Assembly (NCBI RefSeq): GCF_023278565.1
Contig: NC_064677.1
Location: 3,472,001 to 3,536,000 of the forward strand
Source of the DNA: Colletotrichum lupini
Lineage: Eukaryota; Ascomycota; Sordariomycetes; Glomerellales; Glomerellaceae
DNA length: 64,000 bases
Direction of reading: 5' to 3'
In this document: piece by piece, positions 1 to 10,944 of the stretch
Position numbering within the stretch: the first letter of the stretch is position 1
Layout of the letters: the number at the start of each line of letters is the position of its first letter
The notes under the pieces: model-generated
What the model saw: the letters and a program-made list of their open reading frames with translations, nothing else
What the model was told of the DNA's origin: nothing
Databases searched by the model: none
Position numbers and translations under genes: made by a program

Positions 1-1013
1 AAGTGGACAAAGTGGGGTCCGGCCAAGGTACCGCGGTACTTGGCTTGTCGCTCGTTGGCGATCAGTTCTGGGTCTCGTCAATGCTCTTTCCCTTTTCTCT
101 CATTCTCTTCTCCATCACTTTACAGAGGAAGCATCTCTCCCTTTTCCATCCTTGGCCCCGTCAGCCTTCAGCCACAATACACACCACCCCGGTCGCTTTT
201 CCAATCTCAATGCCTTTACGGAAACCATCCAAATCCCGGCCTGTCTATGTTGAGAGTTCCCTTTTTGGTTGACAACCCTTTTACCAGACGTCTGCTATTA
301 GGGGGGTTGTTAAGCATGCCGCACCCAATTCCGCATGGGTTCCCTGCTGGCATGAGCTTCTTTTCCTCGGACTCCCTTTACACCCCTGGCAAAACTCTGT
401 TGTCACCTTGTCTGACTGCTTGTCTTGTCTTACTGAGCCGAACTTTTTACCTCTGAAAGCTTGTCACTTTTGCATCACTCAGGCGTTCGAGTGTTTTCTG
501 AATACGGATTCATGGGAGTTCGTGATTCGTATATCTCACCAAAACTAGAAACTAAAAGGAAAACCCAATATCTTGTATTCTCGCCTTCGATTCCGATTCA
601 CCCGTCATCGCGCGACGTTGCTTCCGTACATTCCGACTACCTGGGTGTGGTGTAACACCCTTTGTCTTGTTCTCTCTCTCATGCGTGTCTCTCTCTTCTC
701 TCGTTTGTCTCATAAAACGGGTGTGTGTTCAAAGCTCCAGTCGCTATGTCGATGTGATCCAAACGCCCGCAGATGAGAAGAAACGCGCCCCAAAAACAAA
801 AATCCAAACCCGGATTAGACTTCCGGCTGTGCATGCGTTCTTGCACTCCCTCTCTTGCATCGCTGAAATATGTCCAAACGCTTTTTTCGTTGCCGGCTTT
901 TGATCCCTGAACGAACCAGAACCGGCATGCATCAAATATGATTACTGTTGTCATTAACCGCCTCCCTCTCAGTCCCTCTCTTTCTCTTTCCATCTCTTTT
1001 GTTTCATGCCTTC
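1..1013. other. Gene-free stretch downstream of the GH43 gene
   Basis: No open frame here shows a recognisable domain, signal peptide or credible splice structure. The open frames are short, low-complexity and overlapping. The part next to 1013 is the 3' flank of the minus-strand GH43 gene. Confidence 0.5.
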
Positions 1014-2036
1014 TTAACTGATGATGACATCTCTGCCGGTAACCGAATAGCTCGTCTGATACATGCACCGCTGAGGCGAAGTCTCGGGACAGTTGCCGTG
1101 AAACAGCATCTGCCCGCCCCCAGCAACGCTCGTCGCGCCGCCGGGCGCCGTGAGGTTGAAGTCGCCCGTCTTAAGCAGCATCCTCGACGGCCGCTGATAG
1201 GGGCCCTTGATGTTCCTGCTCGTCGCGTAGTTGACGTTGTAATTGTTCGAGTTGAAGCAGAAGCTGCTGAAGAACAAAATATACAGCCCGTCCTCGGTGC
1301 GCACTAGGTCCGGCGCCTCCACCAGGGGTCCGTCGGCCGCCGTCCGGCTGAGGATCTGCACCGGGTCGCCGACTTTGCTGATGCCGTACGCTTCGACCTC
1401 CTGGAGCATGATGGGCGTGTCCACGAGCGGCTCGACGCCGTTGTTGCAGTCGCCTCCGTTGCCGACGTTGTTGCCGTCCACCTTGTACACCACGTAGCGC
1501 TTCTTGGTCGGCTCATCGTAGTAACCGGCAGCGTCGATGGCACCACCCTGGTCGAACGGACACACCCACGGTTCTGACGTCGGCTTGTAAGGGCCCGTGA
1601 CAATATCAGAAATGCCAACGCCGATGCAGTGCCGGCCGCCGCCGTCCTTGACTTCGCCAGAGTAGTACATGATGAAGCTGCCGTTGTCGAGCCTCCGCAC
1701 GTCGGGCGCCCAGGTGTTGGATCCCGTGGCCCAGCCGACGTTGGGGAGGGCGTCGTTGTCGAGGAGTTCCCACGAGCCGGAGATTTGCGTGGCTTTCGCG
1801 ACCTGGATATTCTTGCCGTTGCCGTTAGTCGCGAAGGAGTACCAGAGCCCGTCGTCACCCTGAACGAGGGCCGGGTCTGGGAAGTCGGTGTTGATCTTGG
1901 GCGTGAGGACCTTGTCGTCTCGGCCGACGACGTAGAGGGCGTCTACTGGTGCGCCAAGAACGGGTTGGAAAGCTCCTAGACTGAAGAGACCTGCTGCGAG
2001 GAGGGCATATTGCCGTAGTGATGTTGTTGAAAGCAT
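1014..2036 (-). CDS. Secreted glycoside hydrolase family 43 protein
   Basis: Single-exon gene of 340 aa, probably a secreted arabinan- or xylan-side-chain-degrading enzyme. The start at 2036 is chosen because the next residues form a classical signal peptide (MLSTTSLRQY, then a hydrophobic core, cleavage near residue 28); the upstream in-frame Met would bury it. The GH43 five-bladed propeller signature is visible: the general-base Asp in DFPDPALV (about D54), WAPDV at about 109-113, the pKa-modulating Asp in GAIDAAG (about D168) and the general-acid Glu in VEAPDLV (about E240). The length fits a catalytic domain with no carbohydrate-binding module. Family membership is well supported. The substrate (arabinan, xylan or galactan) cannot be read from the sequence. 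As an extracellular polysaccharidase it would suit a plant-associated or saprotrophic lifestyle; that is inference. Confidence 0.88.
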   Translation of the reverse strand: MLSTTSLRQYALLAAGLFSLGAFQPVLGAPVDALYVVGRDDKVLTPKINTDFPDPALVQGDDGLWYSFATNGNGKNIQVAKATQISGSWELLDNDALPNVGWATGSNTWAPDVRRLDNGSFIMYYSGEVKDGGGRHCIGVGISDIVTGPYKPTSEPWVCPFDQGGAIDAAGYYDEPTKKRYVVYKVDGNNVGNGGDCNNGVEPLVDTPIMLQEVEAYGISKVGDPVQILSRTAADGPLVEAPDLVRTEDGLYILFFSSFCFNSNNYNVNYATSRNIKGPYQRPSRMLLKTGDFNLTAPGGATSVAGGGQMLFHGNCPETSPQRCMYQTSYSVTGRDVIIS

Positions 2037-4350
2037 TGTAAATGTGTATCTCTCTGTCTCTCGCTCTAGGGTATAATAGATATTGACAATTATGTATAAG
2101 AGGGGGTATGATATAAACAAGGCACACAACCGTGCAAAACAGATGTTGAACTAGACCAAAGTCTTCACGTCCAAGAATAGGATAGTCTTTTCCCTGGTGG
2201 CTGATGATGAGAAGGGGTCTTTCTGTGTGTGGTAGGTAGGGTTTCTGGGTTGTTTGTACTCTTTGAAGAACGAAATTGGAACAGGTCTATTAGAATCCAA
2301 TTACTGAGTACACATTACTTGTTCATAAGCAAAGTGCTGCCGTCATGAGTGTCATAGCGAACTTCGAGAAGGAAAACGGTTTCGAGGATCGTGCGGACGA
2401 AGGGCCCTTCTTGTAGTCAAACAAAACAAGAGCACATACTCATACAAGCTACAGCTACGACAGCTTACACCCCGAAGAAGAGACTGACAAGTTTGATGCG
2501 TGCGCGAGTGTGTGTGGGTATAGGTGTGTAAGAGGACGAACCCGCCCCCTTCCCCTTGGCCGGAAACATGTACCATTGGGAAATCTTTTTCCTTGCTCTA
2601 AGCTTGCGCCCAGCTCTCAGCTATGCAGGAATGAGATTATCACTGCAAATGCGTGTGGAGAGAGAGATCGTTGAGGGAAGCTCCAGCAAGTAGCGGGAGG
2701 AGGATACCTCTCACGGATTGTGGTGGGCTCTGTTCCATGGCACGTCAAAGCAGATGATGCTTGAAACAGGTGGGCCGGGGGGGTGTGTGTCGTCAAAGTG
2801 CGTGGCAGCTTCTCACACTTGCGCCCTTCTCTCACTCCTCGACCGGATACCCGAAGCTAGAACTTCTCTCCCGGCATTAAGATCCCTTCTTCCTATTTTC
2901 CCTGCTTGGAAGATCAATTTTTACACTCTTAGGGCTCGGCGCGCGTCAGATGGGCTCCGTCGGGGTGGTCAGATAGCATCCTGTTAGGCTTCCTCCCCAC
3001 GATAATCCAATAGTGCTCACCTTTTTTTGTACATCAATTCTCCTAGTCCACGTTAAGGTAGAAAATTTGCCCAGATCGGAGAAAAAAAGGATTTGCATAG
3101 CATGCATAGGATTCCGGCACCCGTCTTCCGCCCCATTCCTCTAGGCCGCAGCCACATAAGAGACTGTACCCTTGGTATAGAGTTAATCCTTGTTGTTCCC
3201 GACTCCCGCGTCGTCATGGGCAGGAAAGGAGGCTCTTGGGGGGACTTGGGTTGGGTTCAAATCGTGGTGCCACACGGTATGTACTTTGGTTGACCGGGAT
3301 GACGGTAGTGGCTCTCTCCCAAGTCGACGGACGGTAACCGGGGGTTGAGGGATGGGTAAGTTCTGTAGGTCCACGGGGAGATCTTCCACTGGCGGTGTCG
3401 GCGCCCCGCTGATCGGGCATGGGCGAAGCAGGGCGTGAGGGATGAGGCGCAACAGGAACCGGCAGTCATTGATCCTGGAGACCGGGGGGCACGGGGGCTG
3501 AGAAGGGGGGGAAATGATTTGCATCCATACTTGGTCCCTATACACGTGCCTAGAAGACTTCAAGACGTCGAGGAAACGACGAAAAAAGAGAGGACAAGAC
3601 ACAAAAAAAGGCGGGGGTGACGTGCTGCCACGAGTGCCATCTCAGGGGAGCATTGAGAGGGGATCCGCACCTCCAGTAATTATACCCGGTCACGGTATTC
3701 TTGGTTGCATTATACCCAATTCTACGAGGCATCAAGGAGGGTCAGTGGCAGTTGCTGCTGTTTCCTTGGTTGGCCAAGGCATGTGGTCTGAGACATGCTT
3801 GGTGACAATGCTTCCTTGTATTTTTTCCCTTCCCCTTCATGGTTGATAGGCAGATAGTGTGATAGGGTAGGGAACCCGTCTTCGGACGAAGGACGGAACA
3901 CGTATATTGGCGCTGTTTATGACTGAGATTCCCAAACAAAACTCGTTCGGACGAGATCCACGTTGGTCCGGGACCCGAACTGTGCTGCAGTCTGAAATCC
4001 CGCTGGGATGCTGCCGGGAGTACGTAAGTCCATACCCAGCGTTTTGCGTGTGCCTTTGTTTCAACACCCTCTGCTCAACAACTCCTGATATGTTTGCGAT
4101 AACGTCGAGACAGTGACAGCCTCTGGTTAAAACGTGAACTGATGCGACAGTAGTAGTCGTCACTTTTGCTTTCCGTATAGGACCTATCTACTCCTATCCA
4201 GCCAGTACGCACTATGTTCAGAGACAGAAAAATTCAGAGCCAAACGCCACTTGCCAAAGCCATTTTTTTATGATACAACAGCCAACCACCGACCATTGCC
4301 AACAAACACATGGTATCTTAGCCAATCGAGGTGAGGAAACTCGCAGGAGC
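2037..4350. other. Gene-free stretch upstream of GH43, downstream of CBF5
   Basis: Contains the upstream region of the GH43 gene (to its right on this strand) and the 3' flank of CBF5. No domain-bearing frame was found. Short GT/TG-rich and purine runs occur near 2500-2530 and 3580-3620, without recognisable function. Confidence 0.45.
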
Positions 4351-7007
4351 TTACTCGCTGTCGTCATCGTCGTCAGCACCACCCTTGGCTGCCTTCTTCG
4401 CGGCCTTGGCCGCCTTCTTCTCAGCCTTCCGACGCTTGCGCTCCGCCTTCTCGTCGGGTGTCTCGCCCTCGTGCTTCTTGCGTTTCTTGGACTCGCCATC
4501 ATCCTCGGCATTGGCAGGGGTGACTGCGGCGGGAGTAGCTGTCGTAGACTCCACCGCCTTTTGGGGAGTGGCCGGAGCCGCCGCTGCAGGAGCAGCCTCA
4601 CCAGCAGGAGCTCCGAAGTCCTTGTACTCCGACACCCACTTGGCGGGAGTGGCCTCGTTGGGGCGGCCGTACTTGTCGAGCTTGCCGTCGGCCTTCATCT
4701 TCTTCTTCTCGGAGGCGAGGGGACCAAGACCCCATCTTCTGGGGTACAAGTCGCGCTCCATGATGCATCTCTTGACCTTGGCAACCACGCCGTGATCTGT
4801 TTTCCATTAGTCAAAAGAGTCATAAGGTTGCAATGAGAAGAGAGAAATCTTACCGCATGTCGACATCTCGACGGTGGACATCTGAGCAATGCCGAGGGCG
4901 ATGGCCTCACCCTTGGTGGTCATGAGAACGACCTCATCGTGAACCTCAATTTCGGACTCTAGAAAAGCGGATCAGCATGTCAATCATGTGACATCGTGGG
5001 GTTGACAACTCACCGTATCTCAGAAGACCGGGAAGCATAAGCTTAGCACCGTAGCAGACAGCGTTGACCTGTGAGGTACGTCAATATCAGATGCAACGGC
5101 GATTCATGTGTTTAACGCGACTGAGACATTGTCCGCAAAGTCGCATCGGGCCGTGAGGGGTTTGGAGAGAGGGGTTGCAATGGATTACTTACAGCGCTGT
5201 CCTTGACCACAACACGCTTGTAGCCAGTGAGAAGAGTCTCCAGGGGAGAGATGACCTTGCGCAGGTAAGACTCATCCCTGGTGTTGTCCATGGTCCACTG
5301 AGCATCAAGCACGTCGTGCAGAGTAACCATCTCCTTGCTCTCGCCCATGGCACCAGAGCGCACTCTTCGGAGCTCCTGCATGTGGCCACCAACACCGAGC
5401 AACAGACCCTAATCCATGTAAGCAATCAGAACAAGGCTGAATTAACGACAATCAATGTGACGTACGAGATGGACGCAGAGGGTACGGATGTAGGTTCCAG
5501 CTTCGCAAGAAACCCAGAAGACACCGAGGTGGCGATCCTGTGATTGAGACACGGTCAGCAGTCGTTTCCCAATGTTGTAGCAGATCGACGTACATTATCG
5601 AACTCGATGAGCTTGCTCTCGTGAATGGTACGGATACGCAGCTGACGCTTGACGGCAGAGATCAAAGGAGGGCGCTGGAAGAGGGCACCAGTCAAAGCTG
5701 CATCGCGAGTCAGAATACTTTCGGCAGTTGCAACGGGGTTTCTTGAATCAACTCACTCTCGAGAGCGCGGGCGAACTGGACCTTGCCGCCGGGCAGCTTG
5801 TCGTGAAGGCGGATGACGGCAACATACTCCTTACCAGCAGACTGCTGGGACTTGACGAGTCTGGTGGCACGGTCGACGCTGGAAAATTTCGTCAGTTGCA
5901 ATTCTCTTTCAAGGAATGCTCCATCGCATTTTGGTGGGTTGCTGCTCACCAAACAATCAAGCAACCTGAGAAAGTTAGCAAAACAAGTTCGAGACAGTTA
6001 TGTGGGAACGCGACTCACCAGTGACCTTGGGATCAAGGGTACCGCTGTGACCGGTCTTCTCAACGCTGCACAACAGAAAAACATGGTTAGCGATGTTTTC
6101 TCGACAAAACTCAGAATGTTCTGAAAGATAAGCGAATGCCCCTCAAAATCGTTCGATCGTGTGTGTTCTCGGTTAATAGACGGCAACGGCAGTATCCGCA
6201 GTCCCAAGACATCGCAGTCTTATGGTGGTCCGGGCAAACGAGTTCCGACGATTGCTTCGCGAGGCATGCCTTCCCATGGCAATACACATCTTTCCCAACA
6301 TGACATGCTAGTCTTTGTTGCCATGTTTCCGTGTAGGCCATGACCATCGAGTCGCAATGTCGTTGGAAGTTTTCCCCCGGGAAGTCCCCGACCGCATCGT
6401 GTGGAGCCATCTGCAAAATGCGTCTTATCGACGTCGGAACTCGCTAACCAAGTGCCACCATTCATGCCAAATTTTGATGCTGGCCATTGCCGCAGGGAGA
6501 TTCGTCTTCGATGTCGGGAGCTAATCGTACGATCGGGCGCGGGGCATTGCATTCACGAACACAACAACGAAGGGGTGGGAATTGCATACCGAAGGATACG
6601 CTTGACCCAAGCGACAACCTCGTGGGAACTGGGCTATACGATAGTTAGTATGCTTGGCTAGACATATGGAGTATCGCGACTACGGAAACATACGTTGGAG
6701 GGCTTGTCAAGGTTGATGACACCGGAAGAGATGTAGGACTTGATGTCTCTCTTCAGAGGGCTGCATCCTGCCGGAATGGGGGTGAAGTGACCCGTCCGGA
6801 CGAGAACTGGAAGAAGCCTGGTCAGTCATTTGTTTGTGATGCTGTTGACGAGCGGTCGCTCCATATCCAAGAAGAGGGAGAAAACTTGCGCTTGTCGTAG
6901 TTCTTGAGCAACAGAGGCCAGCTGCTCGTGTCCAGGTGAGGGACAGAGGCCTGGGGCTTGATGGCGAACTCCTCCTCCTCGCCGTGCTTGACAATTTCCA
7001 TGGCCAT
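4351..7007 (-). CDS. CBF5: Cbf5/dyskerin, H/ACA snoRNP pseudouridine synthase
   Basis: Catalytic subunit of H/ACA snoRNPs, which converts uridine to pseudouridine in rRNA in the nucleolus. Twelve exons on the minus strand join in frame to 485 aa: 7007-6890, 6806-6694, 6633-6590, 6065-6019, 5965-5950, 5878-5757, 5697-5594, 5537-5466, 5408-5193, 5068-5014, 4958-4854, 4796-4351. The order is the N-terminal dyskerin-like segment, the TruB catalytic domain with [12 protein letters not shown] (catalytic Asp about 103), [13 protein letters not shown], and a PUA domain ending near [17 protein letters not shown] Lys/Glu/Asp-rich tail follows, typical of fungal Cbf5. The first Met of two is used (MAMEIV). 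Oddities are a GC-AG first intron, a 16-nt micro-exon and one intron of 524 nt; the other introns are mostly 50-124 nt. Identity is near certain, and exon edges are supported by residue-level agreement with the family. Confidence 0.95.
6066..6589 (-). other. Unusually long CBF5 intron 3
   Basis: At 524 nt this intron is several times longer than the other ten in the gene. Donor GTATGC and acceptor TTGTGCAG bound it. It carries a frame of about 110 codons with no recognisable domain, taken as chance. Dyskerin introns host snoRNAs in vertebrates, so a hosted small RNA is possible, but I could not identify convincing H/ACA or C/D boxes. Confidence 0.6.
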
Positions 7008-7657
7008 TATTTCCGAATTGAACCGAACCGACAAAGGCGTGTCAGGTGCAATGGGTGTCTGACGTTGGCTCGTGAACGTCGGAATGGAAGGTCTCGTGGT
7101 GTTGGAGGACTTGAAGCTTCCCAATCCAAATTTTTTTCTCTGGCTGTGGGGTGGAAGCTGCCAAAAAAAATCCGTCTGGGTCCACATTGTGGCGCGGTGT
7201 TGCCATTGAGCAAACACGATTGGTCACGCTCCAACGCCTAGCCACACAGCGGACGCGCCTTGCACCGTTCCGCCTTCCTCAGCCAGGGACCAGCCGTCTT
7301 GCAAAGAAAACTTGGAAGGAAAGAACAACCAAAGAAAGTGGCTTGTTATCGTTATCAACGATACCTCCACAAGGGAAATGGGACGAATGACGACAGGCTC
7401 AGGTTCGGATCACAATTACTCACCCACCACTCGTATCATTCAAACATCCATCATCACAGTGGATTTCTGGTATTATCTCAGATGCATTGCCAGTACACCG
7501 GCCCAGGCCTATTCTGCTATCAAGCCTTTAAAGCTGATGCCAATCAATCGGTATCGCCGACTCCTAACTCCCGCTAAGGTAAAACAAACAAATACCGGAT
7601 GCAGAAGGAGCGACACTTTCCATCCCACGATACCTTCAGTACCATTTACATTGCGCA
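7008..7657. other. CBF5 promoter and 3' flank of the next gene
   Basis: Both flanking genes are on the minus strand, so this 650-bp gap is the upstream region of CBF5 plus the 3' end of the membrane-protein gene. No further gene is evident. Confidence 0.5.
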
Positions 7658-9101
7658 TCAGAGGGCATACCCTCTCCGCAGATCCTCCTCTGTCAGACCG
7701 TGGTAGGCCGCCGGGTTGTGTTCAGCGTACACCGTGTGCGCCGGCTGCTGGACGTTGGGTGGGCTTGGGTACCTCTGTCGGGCGTCCCACTCAGGCTCAA
7801 CATCTCTCATCTCGTACGACTCCGATCGCTCTTTTCCTTTCGAGTCATTCCACCTCTGCTCTTGGCTATCTCCTCCAAGCGCAAGACCAATTTCTTGAGG
7901 TTGTCTTTGGGGGTTCGCGTCGTTTACCGGCCATTGCATGGCAGGTGCCTCGGTACCGCTCACTGGGCTGTTGTACTGAGAAGAGTATGGAGAGAAGTAT
8001 CTCGTGTACGGTTGTTCCCCATTGGCACTCATCGGTGAGTCGTCCCATCCACGAGAAGGCCCCTGGCTCTGCGGCGAGGCGTCCCAGGTTCGCAAGGGCT
8101 TCTGGCTGAGGGGAGTACCGCCGATGCCACTGGTATTCAGCGGCGTTGGCCATCCGGACCGACCGCCGCCACTCTGCTGTTTCATTTCGAGTGTCTTCAA
8201 GAATGCTCTACGTCTCCTCTTCCCGTTCCACACGATGCAGAAACCGGTAACCACAAGAAGGAGAACAACGCCTCCAATCGCAATTCCAACCTTGCCGCCG
8301 AGACTGATGGGACCGCTGTCGTAGTCCGAGACGTACGTGTTCGTCGGCGTTGGCTCCGTGATGTTGACCCGAGTTTTTGAGAATGGAGACCCGTCAACAG
8401 AAATTGTAGTGCCGGGCACGGGTTTTTGCTGGCAGCCCGCGTCAAGGATGGTAAGAACTAGGAGCTTGTCAGTCAACTGCTGACACTAGGGTCGTTGCGA
8501 TACACACAGTTGTTGATGAAGTTATTGTTTCCTGCACGGAGACACGACGAACAGCTGGCGACCTGGTTATGATCCCAGACATCGCAGTACTCAAACTCGG
8601 TGACGTTGGAAGCCAGATCACTGTATGTGATTGCCTTTTGTAGTGGCTCGCACGCAGTCCTATTCGATGGTTACTAAACATCACAGCTTACGGAGTCACT
8701 GCTAGACATACCTTGTGAGACACGGGCTTGATCCGACATTTGGGTTGTCTGGATATCCAAAAGTACAGTACGAAATGGCGTATCGCAAATTATCTACAAC
8801 GACGACGTCAGCTTCCTCTCCGGCCTGGAGCCCAGATAATGCACATACACAACGCCCATTGCGTGTCTGTCTCGTTGGTGCTGGTCGTAAAGTCACTGGT
8901 CAACTCGCAAGACACACATTGCTGGTATACAGAACCGGCGCTGCTGGAGTACGAGTGCTCGTCGCATACAACGTCGTTCTTGGTCGTCGCATCGAGTACG
9001 TTGCCGCATAGTGTCTGGCAAGGTGAACCAGTTGCCACGTGGATAGCCGATACCCGGCTGAGGGCAAGGCCTAGCACAAGGGCACTCGTCGTAGGACGCA
9101 T
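7658..9101 (-). CDS. Single-pass membrane protein, Cys-containing ectodomain (paralogue A)
   Basis: Four exons (9101-8849, 8793-8712, 8659-8508, 8457-7658) join in frame to 428 aa. The order is a signal peptide (about 1-19), a Cys-containing ectodomain with paired CxxC-like motifs (CVSC, CSSC), a transmembrane helix at about 219-239, a basic stop-transfer stretch (GKRRRR) and a polar, Pro/Gln/Ser-rich cytoplasmic tail of about 185 aa. The ectodomain aligns with the protein at 29257-31157: both share YNLRYA/YNIRYA, an AGCQQ motif, a GT...F-S...VNIT stretch and the same intron positions at two junctions, so the two are paralogues. Proteins of this layout are sometimes labelled LPXTG-like cell-wall or surface proteins in fungi, but no function is established here. 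The signal-TM-tail layout suggests a plasma-membrane sensor or wall-linked protein (inference). Confidence 0.82.
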
Positions 9102-10944
9102 TTTGGAAAGAAAAAGCGAGGGTGGTTATGATACTGGAGTTCGCCGGTGGGACCGAAGTATCGCTAACGGGGCAGGCTGCCGCAACGCACGAAAGAGCTT
9201 TGCTCGGAAGTCAATCGCTGAGGGCGAAGATGCCTGTCTTACATGCCTGCGGGGGGGCGAACGGGGTCTGACAGGGCTTTTGTGGGAAACTTGAGTCTGG
9301 CGATATGGTCGCTGAGATGCTAGCACGACTAGCTACAGTAACGCTTCCGATGTGACGAGACGTGATGATAGATCGCGAGCTATGCGAAACCACGCCTCAT
9401 ATGTGTTTCGGTGTTTGCAAGAGAGAAGGTGGAGGAAGTGTGATTGTGATGAGAGGTGGCAGGTCGGCGCGAGGGACCCATCCGTTCGTTCACTTGGATG
9501 GAGCACGACTGCATCTGCATCTTGTTGGCTGCTCAGCGCTGTTGGTGTAGAGTGTGATTGGGGTCCGAACCAAGAGGGACACGCAGGTTTGGGGTGGCAC
9601 AGTTCGATGGCGGGATGGGCACCATAGTCTACCGGACATCGTACAGAACCTTGAGCGAGAGGGGGAATTGCCCATGGTCATCCATCCCTCTTCGGTTCTT
9701 CGCCAACGGCCCGCCCGCACTAACAAACTCACAGTAGCTAAGATTGACTGAAAGACTGAACTTTGGTTGTGCTGAGTGGCCAAAGGCAATGCTCTCACCT
9801 GTTCACACCGCTGGGCCCGGCCGGGGAGAGTGGAGACTCGGGACGGATCTCTTCGTCGTTGCTGGTCCTCCTAGCGCCGAGGTGGAAAGTGGCGTGCAGA
9901 CAAACTACCTCATCCCAGCCACTCACAATGCAGCCGTCGCCCAATACGACAGTGCTAACATGCACGAATCCCTGTCCTATTTCACACCTCAGCACTCACT
10001 TCCAGTGCGGAATCGCACATCCGGTCGCTTATTGGACATGGCTTGGCCTGCCTTTTTACCAGGTGAGGCCCGTTGGATGTCCTAGCGCCCTGATGGCACA
10101 TAATGCTTGGTTATCCCCGGTCTAGCTGTGCGGTATATTGAAAGATGGTGCCTGTTGGATGTGGTGATGAAGTTCAGAGGCAGGTCGATAGAGCAAACAC
10201 ACGATACCCTCATGCATCTCGGCGGCGCTGCACGCCATAATACTGTTGTCGGCATGATCATCGCTCCATTGAGCGCTGTGACTTGGCTGGGATGGCCTCG
10301 GCAACATCACTCAGCCGCCATTAACAGCAGAGTTTCTGACCCCGAAGCGCCGCTTAGATCGAGAGTTACTTGGCTCATTGCAGATCCCATAAGTCGGGTG
10401 CCTTGCAGAAGCGCGATAGTTGGGTCCTAGCAAGTACGGAGGCCGACTCAATTGCTTCTCTCTGCTGGGGCATAGGCATGGACTCAAGCTTAATTTCATG
10501 AAAGCACAGTTTATTGATCTGGCAGAACCGGCACAAAGATCATAAAAGACCAAGTAAATAATGAAGCAGATGTATGCTAATTTGGCCAATACAAACACCA
10601 CTACTGTCGGTAACCAAAATGTCTACCGACCGATTCTTTACATAGAAAAGCAAATGAGTGAAACGAACGCATTACGCTCATACGCCACAAAAGTCAAGAT
10701 GCTCGAGACATACCGGTCTCATACAATATACTAACCGTCTTTCCATATCATTCAGCCCCATTTTCGGACCTTAGCCATTCAGTCATTACCTTTCCTGTTG
10801 AGTTCCCTATTCGTGCCGGTGTTGTTCACGCACGTCTTGTTCAAACCTGACTCCCCGCTTGAAATGGTATCCCAGTTCGGATGGGGAAAAAAAATAAAGG
10901 ACAAAGAAAAAAACAAGTTCGTGATGCCATGAGGTTGTAAAGAT
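9102..10944. other. Gene-free stretch upstream of paralogue A
   Basis: Promoter side of the membrane-protein gene and 3' flank of the NTA1-like gene. Several open frames exist on both strands but none has a domain, signal peptide or coherent splice structure. Confidence 0.45.

Noticed and set aside
6220..6552. 110-codon frame inside CBF5 intron 3
   Set aside because: No domain, and it lies wholly within an intron with good splice sites; treated as chance.
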